NCBI RefSeq assembly: GCF_011762045.1
Contig: NZ_JAASQS010000009.1
Location: 186,001-250,000, forward strand
From: Rhizomicrobium electricum
GTDB taxonomy: Bacteria > Pseudomonadota > Alphaproteobacteria > Micropepsales > Micropepsaceae
DNA: 64,000 nucleotides
Direction of reading: 5' to 3'
Positions 1 to 9,091 of the stretch are shown here, piece after piece (the stretch's first letter is position 1; each line of letters opens with the position of its first letter). Position numbers and translations under genes: made by a program. The notes below the pieces were generated by a model. That model was given only the letters and a program-made list of their open reading frames with translations, was not told the origin of the DNA and searched no databases.

Positions 1-1
1 C

Positions 2-358
2 TTGGCCCTGTTCGGCCCGGACGGCCGGTTGCGCATGCACAACGACGCTTTCACCAAGCTGTGGCAGTTCGCAGAGAGAGAACTCGCGGGCGAGCCGCAC
101 CTGACCAAAATCGCCGATCTGTGCGCCGCGCGCATCGGTCGGGACGGCATTTGGAGCATGATCGCGGCCGGCGTGAACGCCAGCGAACCCGAACGCCTCG
201 GAGAATGGGGCGATCTCGCACGGGCCGACGGCAAAGCCCTGTCGCTGGACGTGACCCGCCTGCCCGATGGCGCCACCTTGGTGACGTTCACCGACAACAC
301 CGATCTCGCCCAGTTCACCGAAACGCTGTTGAAGCCGAAGGTCGTCACCGCAGCGTGA
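2..358 (+). CDS. PAS-domain protein, C-terminal fragment (5' end outside window)
   Basis: The frame is open from the window edge to a TGA at 356-358, so the true start lies upstream. The 118 visible residues form a PAS domain of the kind found in alphaproteobacterial sensor kinases: FGPDGRLRMHNDAF at the start, then DGKALSLDVTRLPDGATLV and FTDNTD at the end. In sensor kinases this segment usually runs on into a dimerisation helix and an ATPase domain. Here the protein stops about 15 residues after the PAS core (TDLAQFTETLLKPK). It is therefore either a PAS-only sensor or a kinase that has lost its catalytic part. Ligand and partner are unknown. Confidence 0.65.
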   Translation: MALFGPDGRLRMHNDAFTKLWQFAERELAGEPHLTKIADLCAARIGRDGIWSMIAAGVNASEPERLGEWGDLARADGKALSLDVTRLPDGATLVTFTDNTDLAQFTETLLKPKVVTAA

Positions 359-405
359 GCGGCTTTAGTCGGGCGTCCCAGCCAAAATCGGCGCAGCGCG
401 GCGCC

Positions 406-990
406 TTACGCCCAGAGCTGGGCCACAGTCCGGTCGATCATGTCCGCAAAGGCTTGAACCCGCGACGGCACGACGGCGCTGCCAAACCGCGAGCGTTCGC
501 CGTATTCGCGCAAGGTCTCCAGCCAGTCGCGGCGCTGTTCGAGGCTGATCGAAGAGACGCAGCCGATCAGCACCGGCTCTTCCGGTTCGATGCCCGGTAC
601 GGCCAGCATCGGCGACCGCTCCGGCCCGCGCAGGATCGAGCGATATGCAAAAGCCGGCATATCCATCGTCACCACAATGTGCGCCTTGCGCGGTGCCACG
701 CGGGAAAACAGCGTGGTCAGCGGTGCCGGCGGTTTGTCGAACCACAGCGGAAAGACCAAGGCGAGACGGTCCGCCTGCTCGATTTCCGACAGCATGGCGG
801 CGGCGGCCGCATCGGGCTGATCGCCTTCCGCCAGACATTGCAACGAGGACAGGGCCAGTTCGCCGACGCTCACGGACGATGCGTCCCACCCGCCGGTCTT
901 GCCTCCGCGCACATACGCCTGGGTCAGCGCGGCGCAGAACCGCTCCTGGCGCGGATCGGGATGACCATTGACGACGATGAGGCGATGCAT
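406..990 (-). CDS. Flavodoxin-fold NAD(P)H:quinone oxidoreductase-like protein
   Basis: This 194-residue protein has the Flavodoxin_2 (NAD(P)H dehydrogenase, quinone) fold. The N-terminus MHRLIVVNGHPDPRQERF supplies the first beta strand and phosphate-binding loop. LALVFPLWFDKPPAPLTTLFSRV near the middle matches the family's FPLWW-type active-site strand. Members bind FMN or FAD and reduce quinones or other electrophiles with two electrons in the cytoplasm. The length suits the short MdaB/KefF-like members. It ends 47 bp from the PAS fragment, which is convergent with it. The substrate is not predictable from sequence. The start is ATG (988-990). Confidence 0.75.
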   Translation of the reverse strand: MHRLIVVNGHPDPRQERFCAALTQAYVRGGKTGGWDASSVSVGELALSSLQCLAEGDQPDAAAAAMLSEIEQADRLALVFPLWFDKPPAPLTTLFSRVAPRKAHIVVTMDMPAFAYRSILRGPERSPMLAVPGIEPEEPVLIGCVSSISLEQRRDWLETLREYGERSRFGSAVVPSRVQAFADMIDRTVAQLWA

Positions 991-1117
991 ACTGGCCTTT
1001 TACTCTGGTGGCGGTTCCTATCCGGTTACCGGCTCAGCCGATCCGGCGGCCTTCCATGCCGTAAGCGGACGATCCGCTGCGTTTCACCGGTAGAACGCCG
1101 CAGGAGCGCCGGCGGTT

Positions 1118-1501
1118 TCACGCCGACAGGCGTTGCGCCTGATCGAGCACGCTGCGCGCCGCGACCATCGACTGAATCCATCGCATGATCCGCAGCGGAC
1201 TGGCATCGCGCGGAATGACATCCATCACGTTGCCGCAATTCAGTTCGGAAATTGCCACTTCCGAGCCCGGATCGACGATCAGGAGTGCCGGCGTGGTAAT
1301 TCCGTAATCGCGGAATAGCCGAAGCGTGCGATAACCGGCTTCGCCTGCCATGTCGATAACCAGGCAAAGCGCGGCCCCATAGATGCCTGCATCCTCAACA
1401 GATTGCGGTGTCCAGACATCCAGACCACATCCCGTGAAGAGTCCGGCAAAGTCCGCGCCGTCGTCATGCCCCGCACTGATCAGACAGATTCCGCGCGTCA
1501 T
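1118..1501 (-). CDS. Degenerate response-regulator receiver-like protein
   Basis: This is a stand-alone 127-residue protein with an alternating strand/helix pattern like a CheY receiver: GICLISAGHDDGADFAGLF, then LCLVIDMAGEAGYRTLRLF, ALLIVDPGSEVAI, and VIPRDASPLRIMRWIQSMV. The Asp in VIDMAG sits where the phosphorylated Asp would be. The acidic pair after strand 1 is reduced to HDDG, and the Lys of strand 5 is not obvious. I infer a pseudo-receiver that may bind a partner rather than run a normal phosphorelay. It is divergent from the FixJ-type regulator that starts at 1755, with 253 bp between them. An AAGGG ribosome site precedes its ATG. Confidence 0.55.
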   Translation of the reverse strand: MTRGICLISAGHDDGADFAGLFTGCGLDVWTPQSVEDAGIYGAALCLVIDMAGEAGYRTLRLFRDYGITTPALLIVDPGSEVAISELNCGNVMDVIPRDASPLRIMRWIQSMVAARSVLDQAQRLSA

Positions 1502-1754
1502 GCGATGCCCTTACCTTCAATCGGGAGATCGTGTCCTCTCCCGAGAGGGTGTACAATGCGGTGTTATGCTTACCGTTCCATTCCGGCACAACAGGTATCA
1601 GTGCTTCCGCGTACTTTCATTGTTAAGTGCCTATGACAGAATCGCACAGGAACGGTCTGGGTTTGTAAGCTTTGCACACTATTAAGCTTAGCGGCTTGGC
1701 GCCGCATGGCGTTTGTCTTGCGCCCGCGGCATTGAAAGCGCGCGAGGCACCGCA

Positions 1755-2375
1755 ATGAACACAAATCCTGCAATCTGCATTGTCGACGACGACGGAGACA
1801 TCCGCACTTCATTGCGCGTGCTCCTCGAAGCGGCCGATTTCACGGTGCGCGATTACGCCAGTGCGGTCGAGTTTCTCGATGCCGACGTTTTCACTGCAGC
1901 GTGCGTGATCGCGGATCTCTGCATGCCCGAAATGGACGGGCTCATGCTTCAGCGCGAAGTGGCCCGCCGCCGCGGCGATCTTCCGGTCGTGTTCGTGTCG
2001 GGACACGGCGAAGTCGAACTCGCCGTCAAGGCCATGAAGGCAGGCGCCGTCGACTTCCTCGAGAAGCCCGTCGATGTGGAAACCCTGCTCGCCTCGATCC
2101 GCCGCGCGATCGGCATTGGCGAAGATATCAGGGCCAGGAGTGCCGAAGTCCGTACGGCTCGGCGCCTCCTGGCCCTGCTCACCCCCCGGGAGCAACACGT
2201 GCTCGACGAACTGGTCGCCGGGCAATCCAACAAAACCACGGCGCAGAAGCTCGGGATTTCACCCCGCACCGTGGAAGTCTATCGCGCGCAGATCATGAAC
2301 AAGCTCAACGCCCACAGCCTGTCCGACATGGTCCGCATCGCACTGGCGGCTCGCCGCCCGTCCGCAGGCAACTGA
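1755..2375 (+). CDS. FixJ-family two-component response regulator
   Basis: The protein has 206 residues. Residues about 5-120 are a canonical receiver: CIVDDDGDIRTSL acidic cluster, phospho-acceptor Asp54 in VIADLCMPEMDG, switch residues in VVFVSGHGEV, and Lys in DFLEKPVD. Residues about 140-200 are a LuxR/FixJ helix-turn-helix (LTPREQHVLDELVAGQSNKT, then LGISPRTVEVYRAQIMNKL). It would be a cytoplasmic DNA-binding transcription factor activated by a histidine kinase, but no full kinase is adjacent. An upstream in-frame ATG at 1713 adds 14 poorly conserved residues. I chose 1755 because the receiver fold starts immediately after it. Confidence 0.85.
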   Translation: MNTNPAICIVDDDGDIRTSLRVLLEAADFTVRDYASAVEFLDADVFTAACVIADLCMPEMDGLMLQREVARRRGDLPVVFVSGHGEVELAVKAMKAGAVDFLEKPVDVETLLASIRRAIGIGEDIRARSAEVRTARRLLALLTPREQHVLDELVAGQSNKTTAQKLGISPRTVEVYRAQIMNKLNAHSLSDMVRIALAARRPSAGN

Positions 2376-2387
2376 CCTCCCGTCGCC

Positions 2388-2693
2388 CTAGTATCCTCCC
2401 GCCAGATGACCGCTGCGCGTCATAGCGCCGTAAGCGCGCGGCTGCAGCCGGTTGAGCGAAGCGACGATCGACAGCCGAATCCGATTGAACTCCTTGGTCT
2501 CCGCAGTCAGCTGCCCCTTCTTGGCGAGTTCGGTCGCCTCGAATAGCCAGCGGTCGGCGTGCAGCAGTGCAAGGAGGGTCGCCAGCGCAGCCTCTGACTT
2601 GTCCGTTTTCGTGCTCGGCGCGGCGGGACGCCGCCTAAGTGCGGCCGTTCGCCCCTTGGTTGCCGGTTTGCGTTTGCTCGTCGTCTGTCTCAT
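2388..2693 (-). CDS. Small basic hypothetical protein
   Basis: This is a 101-residue reading frame with a Lys/Arg/Pro/Ala-rich N-terminus (MRQTTSKRKPATKGRTAALR) followed by a helical segment (EAALATLLALLHADRWLFEATELAKKG). It lies divergently 55 bp from the LysR regulator and convergently 12 bp from the FixJ-type gene. The frame continues upstream across the LysR gene, but only this part makes sense as a protein. There is no strong ribosome site before the ATG, and I recognise no family. The basic tail suggests nucleic-acid binding, which is speculation. Confidence 0.45.
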   Translation of the reverse strand: MRQTTSKRKPATKGRTAALRRRPAAPSTKTDKSEAALATLLALLHADRWLFEATELAKKGQLTAETKEFNRIRLSIVASLNRLQPRAYGAMTRSGHLAGGY

Positions 2694-2748
2694 TTTTCTG
2701 TCCCGGCAAACTTTGCGACGTAGATTTAGCCGAGTAGGAGTCGTCCGT

Positions 2749-3834
2749 ATGCAGAATGGTAGCGAACGGGGTGTTCGCATGAGTGAACACGTGCTCCGGC
2801 GCCCGATCCGCGGTCTGACCGACTGGGAAGGCGCCCACCTGTTCCTGGAACTGGTCCGTCGCAGCAGCTTCCGCGCCACCGCCGACCACCTCGGCATTTC
2901 CGTTAACACTTTGCGCGCCCGGATCGACGACTTCGAAAAGTCCCTCAAGGTCAAGCTGGTGACCCGCCATGTTGACGGCGTTCGCGTTACGGCAGAAGGC
3001 GAACGCATCCTGGAACTGGTCGCCGAAATGGAGAAAACCTCCTTCGAGCTCGTACGCGCCTGCGAACCGGCCCAGAAAACCATGAGCGGCGAAGTCCGCC
3101 TGTCGATAACCGAGGGTCTGGGTGCGGTTTGGGTCGGCAACCGGCTGGTCGACTTTCAGCGGCGCTACCCCGAACTGATGGTCGACGTGCACGCGACGAT
3201 GCAGTCCTCCGACGTGCTGAGGCTGGAGACCGACCTCGCCGTGCAACTCACCCGTCCGACCGCCAAGGATCTCAAGGTGGTCAAGCTCGGGCGCATGCAT
3301 TTCCATTTCTTCGCGGCGCAGTCCTATATCGACCGCCACGGCCTTCCGAAAAGCATGGCCGATTTCGGTAAACACCGGCTGGTGATACAGACCGATAGCG
3401 ACGAGAATGCGCGTCGCGTTTACGATAAATACTTTCCCGGTCTTCCCCCCGAAAAATTCATCGCGCAGCGTTCGAACGTATCGAGCGTCCACTACTGGGC
3501 GGTGGCGCGCGGCGCCGGGGTTGGGATGCTGCCGACGTACATCTATGCCTACGACACGCCGCTCGTGCCGTTCGACATGCCGATCCGGTATCAGACCGAT
3601 ATCTGGATGACCTATCACGAGAGCGCCGGTCAGATTCCGCGCGTGCGCGCGCTGGCCGACTGGCTGGTCGAAGCGTTCTCGCCGCGGCTCTATCCGTGGT
3701 TCCGGGACGAGTACATTCCGCCGTCGGAACTCAGAAAGAAGTACCGCGGCCCGTCTCTCGGCAATCCGCTCGACATCGCGGCCGGCGAGCCCGCGCCACG
3801 CACCCCGACGGAACGAAAGAAGCCCAAACGGTAA
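2749..3834 (+). CDS. LysR-family transcriptional regulator
   Basis: The protein has 361 residues. An N-terminal winged helix-turn-helix spans about residues 20-85 (GLTDWEGAHLFLELVRRSSF, ATADHLGISVNTLRARIDDFE). A periplasmic-binding-protein-like effector domain follows (GEVRLSITEGLGAVWVGNRL onward). The last 60 residues are a charged, Pro-rich tail (EPAPRTPTERKKPKR) not typical of the family. The frame is open further upstream, but AGGAG at 2736-2740 sits 8 nt before the ATG at 2749 and decides the start. No metabolic target gene is adjacent, so the regulon is unknown. Confidence 0.85.
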   Translation: MQNGSERGVRMSEHVLRRPIRGLTDWEGAHLFLELVRRSSFRATADHLGISVNTLRARIDDFEKSLKVKLVTRHVDGVRVTAEGERILELVAEMEKTSFELVRACEPAQKTMSGEVRLSITEGLGAVWVGNRLVDFQRRYPELMVDVHATMQSSDVLRLETDLAVQLTRPTAKDLKVVKLGRMHFHFFAAQSYIDRHGLPKSMADFGKHRLVIQTDSDENARRVYDKYFPGLPPEKFIAQRSNVSSVHYWAVARGAGVGMLPTYIYAYDTPLVPFDMPIRYQTDIWMTYHESAGQIPRVRALADWLVEAFSPRLYPWFRDEYIPPSELRKKYRGPSLGNPLDIAAGEPAPRTPTERKKPKR

Positions 3835-3967
3835 TGTCCGAAAATTAACCGAAAACCGTCAACCTCCGGTTTAGGGTACTAACAAACCTAATTTCCGCGG
3901 CGTTGTCATTTCCGGCGTCACGCGCTTTGTATGCTGCCGCAGCCATCATCCGCGGGCGTACATCGCG

Positions 3968-4357
3968 ATGTCTCCAAAAGCAGCCAATTCGATCGATGCC
4001 TACGTTGCCGCGCGCCTGCGCACATGTCGTAAGCAACTCGGCCTATCCCAAGCGGAGATCGCCAAGCAACTCGGCGTGACGTTCCAGCAGATCCAGAAAT
4101 ACGAAGCGGGTCTCAACCGCATCGGCGCCGGACGGCTGTTCCAGTTCGCGTCGCTCTACGGCGTGGCCATTCAGGACCTGTTTCCGAAGACCGTTGGGAC
4201 CGCCGACGGATCGGAGCAATGCAAGAAACAGGATAAAATTACCGCCTTCTCGCTCACCCCCGAAGGCTGGAGCCTGTGCGAAGGCTTCCAGCGCATCAAA
4301 AGCGCGCAGCAGCGGCGCATCGTCGTCAACCTGATCCAGCAGATGGGCGAACAGTAA
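3968..4357 (+). CDS. XRE-family helix-turn-helix regulator
   Basis: A 129-residue cytoplasmic DNA-binding protein. Residues about 12-70 form a lambda-repressor-type HTH (RLRTCRKQLGLSQAEIAKQL, then GVTFQQIQKYEAGLNRI), followed by GRLFQFASLYGVAIQDLFP. This is the widespread alphaproteobacterial XRE protein with a short helical C-terminal extension (RIVVNLIQQMGEQ). Its TAA stop lies 1 bp from the stop codon of cyoD on the other strand, so the two transcripts converge. There is no evidence that it controls the oxidase. Confidence 0.85.
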   Translation: MSPKAANSIDAYVAARLRTCRKQLGLSQAEIAKQLGVTFQQIQKYEAGLNRIGAGRLFQFASLYGVAIQDLFPKTVGTADGSEQCKKQDKITAFSLTPEGWSLCEGFQRIKSAQQRRIVVNLIQQMGEQ

Positions 4358-4358
4358 C

Positions 4359-4736
4359 TTACTCCACCGGCATCATGCCAGGCATCATGTTCATGTTGAG
4401 GTGATACATGATCCACAGCGAGCCGACGATCAGGATGCCGACGATGATCGCCGCGAACACGAAGGCGGCGTTATTCCAGATCTGACTGGCGCTCCTGTCC
4501 ATGTGCAGGAAGCACTTCAGATGGACGCCGATCTGCACCACGCCTACGGCGATGATCGCCGGGATCAGCACGCCCGCGGGCGCAGCATGGGTCATCACCA
4601 GCCAGAACGGCACCGCCGTCAGGATCACCGACAGGACGAATCCGACGAGGTAGGATTTCACGGTGACGTGGCCGGAACCCGTATCCTCGAACGCGTGGCC
4701 GTCTTCGAATTCGTGCTTATCGACCGGCTTTGTCAT
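4359..4736 (-). CDS. cyoD: Cytochrome bo3 ubiquinol oxidase subunit IV
   Basis: A 125-residue membrane protein with three predicted transmembrane helices (YLVGFVLSVILTAVPFWLVM, VLIPAIIAVGVVQIGVHLKC, AAFVFAAIIVGILIVGSLWI). This is the size and topology of CyoD, which assists assembly of the binuclear centre. The family signature HLKCFLHMD follows helix 2. It is the last gene of cyoABCD. Its ATG shares one base with the cyoC stop (TGATG), indicating translational coupling. The C-terminus is Met-rich (NMNMMPGMMPVE), which is slightly unusual. Confidence 0.93.
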   Translation of the reverse strand: MTKPVDKHEFEDGHAFEDTGSGHVTVKSYLVGFVLSVILTAVPFWLVMTHAAPAGVLIPAIIAVGVVQIGVHLKCFLHMDRSASQIWNNAAFVFAAIIVGILIVGSLWIMYHLNMNMMPGMMPVE

Positions 4737-5338
4737 CACGCCGCTCCCATCAGATAGACGATGCTGAACACACCGATCCAGACGATATCGAGGAAGTGCC
4801 AGAACAGGCTGAGCAGCAACAGCCGCGTCCGGTTGACCGCCGTGAGGCCCCGAAGCGCGAGCTGAACGAACATCACGCCCATCCAGACAAGGCCCGATGT
4901 CACATGCAGCCCGTGGGTGCCCACCAGGGTGAAGAACCCGGAGAGGAAACCGGAGCGATCGGGGCCGGCGCCTTCGGCGATCAGTTTGCCGAACTCGTGC
5001 ACTTCCATCGACACGAAGCCGAAGCCGCACAGGAAGGTCAGCGCCAGCCAGACGAATACGGTGCGCAAGTTTCCCGCATTCGCCGCGATCATGGCCATGC
5101 CGTAGGTCAGGCTCGACACCAGCAACAGTCCGGTTTCGACCGCGACGAACGACAGGTCGAAAAGTTCGCGCCCCGCCGGTCCGCCGTTGAGATTGTCGCG
5201 CAGTACGACGAAGCCGGCGAAGATCGACGCGAACAGCACGCAGTCGCTCATCAGGTAGATCCAGAAGCCGAGCGGCGTCTTGCCGGCATCCGAATGATCG
5301 GCGTGGGCGAACTCCCGGTCCTTGACGATCGCGGTCAT
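4736..5338 (-). CDS. cyoC: Cytochrome bo3 ubiquinol oxidase subunit III
   Basis: A 200-residue integral membrane protein of the heme-copper oxidase subunit III family with five predicted transmembrane helices, matching the usual CyoC length. Typical motifs are [34 protein letters not shown] and the C-terminal [18 protein letters not shown]. Subunit III stabilises the catalytic subunit. The start overlaps the cyoB stop in an ATGA arrangement (5335-5338), so it is translated with subunit I. Confidence 0.95.
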   Translation of the reverse strand: MTAIVKDREFAHADHSDAGKTPLGFWIYLMSDCVLFASIFAGFVVLRDNLNGGPAGRELFDLSFVAVETGLLLVSSLTYGMAMIAANAGNLRTVFVWLALTFLCGFGFVSMEVHEFGKLIAEGAGPDRSGFLSGFFTLVGTHGLHVTSGLVWMGVMFVQLALRGLTAVNRTRLLLLSLFWHFLDIVWIGVFSIVYLMGAA

Positions 5339-7332
5339 TGCACCACCTCCGGAGCCTTGACGCCAAAGTGAAGCGCTTCGGTCCGCGCCACGGTTTCGGA
5401 CGGCACAAACCAGTCGCGATGTTCGTCGAAGCTGTGCCAGATGGTCATTCCCACCATCGCCAGGAAGGCGCCGGCCGCCATCCACCAGATATGCCAGGTC
5501 AGCGCAAAGCCGAGCCCGATCGACAGAATGCCGATGATGAAGCCGGTACCGGTATTCTTCGGCATGTGGATCTTGGCATACGACGGTTCGAGCTTGGGCG
5601 CCTTGCCCTCCTGCTTCATGGTCCAGAAGGCGTCGATGCCCTTCACCACCGGAACGTTGGCGAAATTATAGAAAGCGGGCGGCGACGAGGTCGCCCATTC
5701 GAGCGTGCGCCCGTTCCACGGATCGCCGGTAGTGTCTTTCAGCTTGTCGCGGCGGACGATCGACAGCACCACCTGCAGCACCGTCGCGGCAATGCCGACA
5801 CCGATGATGACCGCGCCCACGGCGGCGACGATCAGATAGGCATGCCACACCGGATTGTCGACGTGCGCGAGACGCCGGGTCATGCCCATCAGGCCGAGCG
5901 CGTAGATCGGCATGAAGGCGATGTAGAAACCGATGAACCAGCTCCAGAACGACACCTTGCCGAGGAACGGATCGAGCTTGAAGCCGGTCGCCTTGGGGAA
6001 CCAGTAGGAGAAGCCGGCCATGACGCCGAACACCACGCCGCCGATGATCGCGTTGTGGAAGTGGGCGATCAGGAACAGCGAATTGTGCAGCACGAAGTCG
6101 GCCGGCGGCACCGCCATCAAGACGCCGGTCATGCCGCCGATCGCGAAGGTGATGATGAAACCGATGGTCCACAACACCGGCACTTCCAGGCGTACCCGGC
6201 CGCGATACATCGTGAACAGCCAGTTGAATATCTTCACGCCGGTCGGGATCGAGATGATCATCGTGGTGATGCCGAAGAAGGCATTGACCTTGGCGCCAGA
6301 GCCCATGGTGAAGAAGTGGTGCAGCCAGACGATGAACGACAGCACGGTGATGCACATCGTGGCGTAAACCATCGACTTGTAGCCGAACAGCGACTTGCCC
6401 GAGAACGTCGCCACGACCTCGGAATAGATGCCGAAGCATGGAATGACGAGGATATAGACCTCGGGGTGGCCCCACGCCCAGATCAGGTTGACGTACATCA
6501 TCGGGTTGCCGCCGCCGTCATGCGTGAAGAAGTGCATGCCGAAATAGCGGTCGAGGCCGAGCATGGCGAGCGTTACCGTCAGGATCGGGAACGCGGCGAC
6601 GATCAGCATGTTGGCGCACAGCGTGGTCCAGGTGAAGATCGGCATGTGCATCAGCTTCATGCCGGGCGCGCGCATCTTCAGGATCGTGGTGATGAAGTTC
6701 ACCCCGGTGAGCAGCGTGCCGATGCCCGATATCTGCAGCGCCCATATGTAATAGTCGACACCGACACCGGGCGAGAACGGCAGCTCCGACAGCGGCGGAT
6801 AGGCAAGCCATCCGGCGTGGGCGAACTCGCCGATCGCCAGCGAGATGTTGACCAGCATGGCGCCCGCCGCGGTGAGCCAGAAGCTGAGCGAGTTGAGGTA
6901 GGGGAACGCCACGTCGCGCGCACCGATCTGCAGCGGCATGACGATGTTCATCAGCCCGATCACGAACGGCATCGCCATGAAGAAGATCATGATGACGCCG
7001 TGGGCGGTGAAGACCTGGTCGAAATGCTCCGGCGGCAGGTATCCGGCCGCTCCGGCCGAGGCGATGGCCTGCTGGCTGCGCATCATCAGCGCATCGGCGA
7101 AGCCGCGCAGCAGCATGACGAGCGCCAGGATGATGTACATGATGCCGATCTTCTTGTGATCGACGCTGGTCAGCCACTCGTCCCACAACAGCTTCCAGGC
7201 CTTGAAATAGGTCAAGGCACCGACCACGGCGAGACCCGCCAGCACCATGCCGCCGACTGCCCCCATGATGATGGGTTCGTGGAACGGAATGGCGTCGAGG
7301 GTCAGCTTGCCGAACAGAAAGCTCTCGTTCAT
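5335..7332 (-). CDS. cyoB: Cytochrome bo3 ubiquinol oxidase subunit I (catalytic)
   Basis: A 665-residue polytopic protein, close to the usual CyoB length. It carries the redox centres that reduce O2 to water with electrons from ubiquinol while pumping protons. Visible ligands are His111 (low-spin heme b side), His289 and Tyr293 of [12 protein letters not shown] (CuB and the His-Tyr cross-link), His338-His339 in WLHHFFTMG (CuB), and His424/His426 in [10 protein letters not shown] (heme ligands). Nothing is missing. The ATG lies 4 bp after the cyoA stop and the 3' end overlaps cyoC. Confidence 0.97.
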   Translation of the reverse strand: MNESFLFGKLTLDAIPFHEPIIMGAVGGMVLAGLAVVGALTYFKAWKLLWDEWLTSVDHKKIGIMYIILALVMLLRGFADALMMRSQQAIASAGAAGYLPPEHFDQVFTAHGVIMIFFMAMPFVIGLMNIVMPLQIGARDVAFPYLNSLSFWLTAAGAMLVNISLAIGEFAHAGWLAYPPLSELPFSPGVGVDYYIWALQISGIGTLLTGVNFITTILKMRAPGMKLMHMPIFTWTTLCANMLIVAAFPILTVTLAMLGLDRYFGMHFFTHDGGGNPMMYVNLIWAWGHPEVYILVIPCFGIYSEVVATFSGKSLFGYKSMVYATMCITVLSFIVWLHHFFTMGSGAKVNAFFGITTMIISIPTGVKIFNWLFTMYRGRVRLEVPVLWTIGFIITFAIGGMTGVLMAVPPADFVLHNSLFLIAHFHNAIIGGVVFGVMAGFSYWFPKATGFKLDPFLGKVSFWSWFIGFYIAFMPIYALGLMGMTRRLAHVDNPVWHAYLIVAAVGAVIIGVGIAATVLQVVLSIVRRDKLKDTTGDPWNGRTLEWATSSPPAFYNFANVPVVKGIDAFWTMKQEGKAPKLEPSYAKIHMPKNTGTGFIIGILSIGLGFALTWHIWWMAAGAFLAMVGMTIWHSFDEHRDWFVPSETVARTEALHFGVKAPEVVQ

Positions 7333-7336
7333 AGCA

Positions 7337-8299
7337 TCAGCTCTTTATCGAAATCGGTTTGCCGGTTTTCGGATCGCACAACGGGCCTTTGGGGACCGGT
7401 CCCTTGATACGGGCCATGCTCACCGCCTCGTTGGTGCAGATACCGCCGAGGGCACATTGATTGAGGATGCGGTCGTAGAGGCCCTGCTCCACCGTACCGT
7501 AAAGCGCGACGGAGTGCGTGCCCGGAGCCGCCAGAGTGCGATAAGCCGCAGTGTCGAGCGGCGTCGCGGCTTTGGCGCGCGCGATCCAGTCCTTGAGCGC
7601 GGCAGGTTCCATCGCCAGGGCCTTGAAATTCATGTCGGCAAAGCCGCGACCGGAGTAATTGGCCGAGATGCCGAGATAGCTGCCGGCGTGATCGGCGCGC
7701 AGGTTCAGTTGCGACTGCATGCCCGGCATGGTGTAGACCTGGGTTCCGAGCTGCGGCACGAAGAACGCGTTCATCACGCCCGAACTCGTCAGCGAGAAAT
7801 GCACCGGGCGGCCGACCGGCAGCGCCAGTTCGTTGACCGAAGCGACGCCGTATTCGGGATAGATGAACAGCCACTTCCAATCGAGCGATACCACCTGCAC
7901 TTCCAGCGGCTTCTGAGCGGAGGCGATCGGGCGGCGCGGATCGAGCGTGTGGGACGAAATCCAGGTGACGGTCCCGAGGATGAGAATAATGACGACCGGT
8001 ATCGACCACACCACGGCTTCGATGACGGTCGAATGGTTCCAGTTGGGGGCGTAGGTCGCCTTGGTGTTGGAGGCGCGATACTTCCAAGCGAAGGCGACGG
8101 TCATACCGATGACCGGCACCACGACCAGAAGCATCAAACCGGTCGCCAGATAAATGATGTCGCGTTCGGCCTCGCCGATCGGCCCCTTCGGGTCGAGCAG
8201 AACGGCATCACAGCCGCTGAGGAGAACGGCGGCGACCGCCAGAGTTGCGGCGCGCGCTCCGACTTTGATCCACGATGTCCACTTGGATTTGGGTGACAC
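7337..8299 (-). CDS. cyoA: Cytochrome bo3 ubiquinol oxidase subunit II (lipoprotein)
   Basis: A 320-residue subunit II. The N-terminus is a lipoprotein signal with the lipobox LLSGC (Cys30). Two transmembrane helices follow ([20 protein letters not shown] and [20 protein letters not shown]), then a periplasmic cupredoxin domain ([32 protein letters not shown]). The CuA-binding Cys/His set is absent, as expected for quinol rather than cytochrome c oxidases. The start is GTG at 8299, preceded by AGGG 8 nt upstream. It is the first gene of cyoABCD. No cyoE (heme O synthase) is visible in the window. Confidence 0.95.
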   Translation of the reverse strand: MSPKSKWTSWIKVGARAATLAVAAVLLSGCDAVLLDPKGPIGEAERDIIYLATGLMLLVVVPVIGMTVAFAWKYRASNTKATYAPNWNHSTVIEAVVWSIPVVIILILGTVTWISSHTLDPRRPIASAQKPLEVQVVSLDWKWLFIYPEYGVASVNELALPVGRPVHFSLTSSGVMNAFFVPQLGTQVYTMPGMQSQLNLRADHAGSYLGISANYSGRGFADMNFKALAMEPAALKDWIARAKAATPLDTAAYRTLAAPGTHSVALYGTVEQGLYDRILNQCALGGICTNEAVSMARIKGPVPKGPLCDPKTGKPISIKS

Positions 8300-8604
8300 G
8301 CTCGAATCCCTGCTCGCGGCGAATGAACAAGATCCTGGCCAGCCGCAAACGCCGGATCGTTATGTCAAGGTGCTGGTGCCGTTGGGGAATTTCGCGCGCG
8401 CGGCGCTTCAGGAAGGATACTCTGCAACTACTCGGTACTGCACTTTGACATTGTTCTAAAGAAAGACAGCGAGGCGTTACAGGCAATCGGCCAAAATGTC
8501 GCAAATCACGTTTGGGAGCCACGATGCGCTCGCAACGTTACCCAAATGAAAACGGCTCGCATCACTGCGAGCCGTCTTCGCTTTCCAAATTTACCTCAAG
8601 CGCG
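8300..8604. other. Intergenic region, cyo leader and cheW terminator
   Basis: There is no convincing gene here. It must hold the cyo promoter on the minus strand, but I cannot place -35 and -10 boxes with confidence. The end nearest cheW contains the terminator listed separately. Confidence 0.5.
8549..8575 (-). terminator. Rho-independent terminator after cheW
   Basis: A perfect 10-bp stem ACGGCTCGCA (8552-8561) pairs with TGCGAGCCGT (8566-8575) around a 4-nt loop. Read on the minus strand, the stem is followed by TTTT. It lies 30 bp past the cheW stop and ends the chemoreceptor-cheW transcript. Confidence 0.85.
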
Positions 8605-9090
8605 TCAGGCCGCAGCCTTGGCGGAAGACTCCAGAACCGCCTCGTCTACCGTCAGCAGCGTCGGAAGATCGAGCAGGATGACAAATCCCTGGTCGCGGCG
8701 AACCACTCCGGCGATGTAATCGGACCGCCAAGCCACGCCGACATCCGGCGCTCCTTCGATTTGAGATCCACTGAAGCTCGTGACTTCCTGCACCCGGTCC
8801 GCAACCAATCCCAGCGACAGAATGCGATCCGCCAGCGGCACGTCCATTACCATGATCCGCGTCGCGGGCGTGGGCGCAACTTTGGGCAGTCCCAATTTGA
8901 GACGCAGATCGATCACCGGCGTTCCCCGCCCACGCACATCGATCAGCCCGAGCAGATAGTCCGGTCCTTCGGGAATGCGAAAGAAGGTGCGGTAATCGAT
9001 GATCTCGCGAACAAAATCGACGGGCACCGCGAAAACTTCCGACTCCAGGCAAAGCGTCACGAACTGGGCTTCGTCTGCCGCGCCGGTCAT
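8605..9090 (-). CDS. cheW: Chemotaxis coupling protein CheW
   Basis: A 161-residue CheW-like beta-barrel protein that links chemoreceptors to the CheA kinase. Motifs are FVTLCLESEVFAVPVDFVRE, LLGLIDVRGRGTPVIDLRL, and DYIAGVVRRDQGFVILLDL near the end. Two in-frame ATGs are possible. AAGGAG lies 10 nt before the ATG at 9090 but only 1 nt before the one at 9099, so 9090 is chosen. That start comes 1 nt after the chemoreceptor stop, so the two genes form an operon. CheA, CheR and CheB are not in the window. Confidence 0.92.
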   Translation of the reverse strand: MTGAADEAQFVTLCLESEVFAVPVDFVREIIDYRTFFRIPEGPDYLLGLIDVRGRGTPVIDLRLKLGLPKVAPTPATRIMVMDVPLADRILSLGLVADRVQEVTSFSGSQIEGAPDVGVAWRSDYIAGVVRRDQGFVILLDLPTLLTVDEAVLESSAKAAA

Positions 9091-9091
9091 G

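Noticed and set aside
5338..7407. Very long open frame antisense to cyoB
   Set aside because: It is an artefact of GC-rich codon use opposite a strongly conserved gene. Its translation is Arg/His/Asp-rich and low in hydrophobic residues, and it has no ribosome site.
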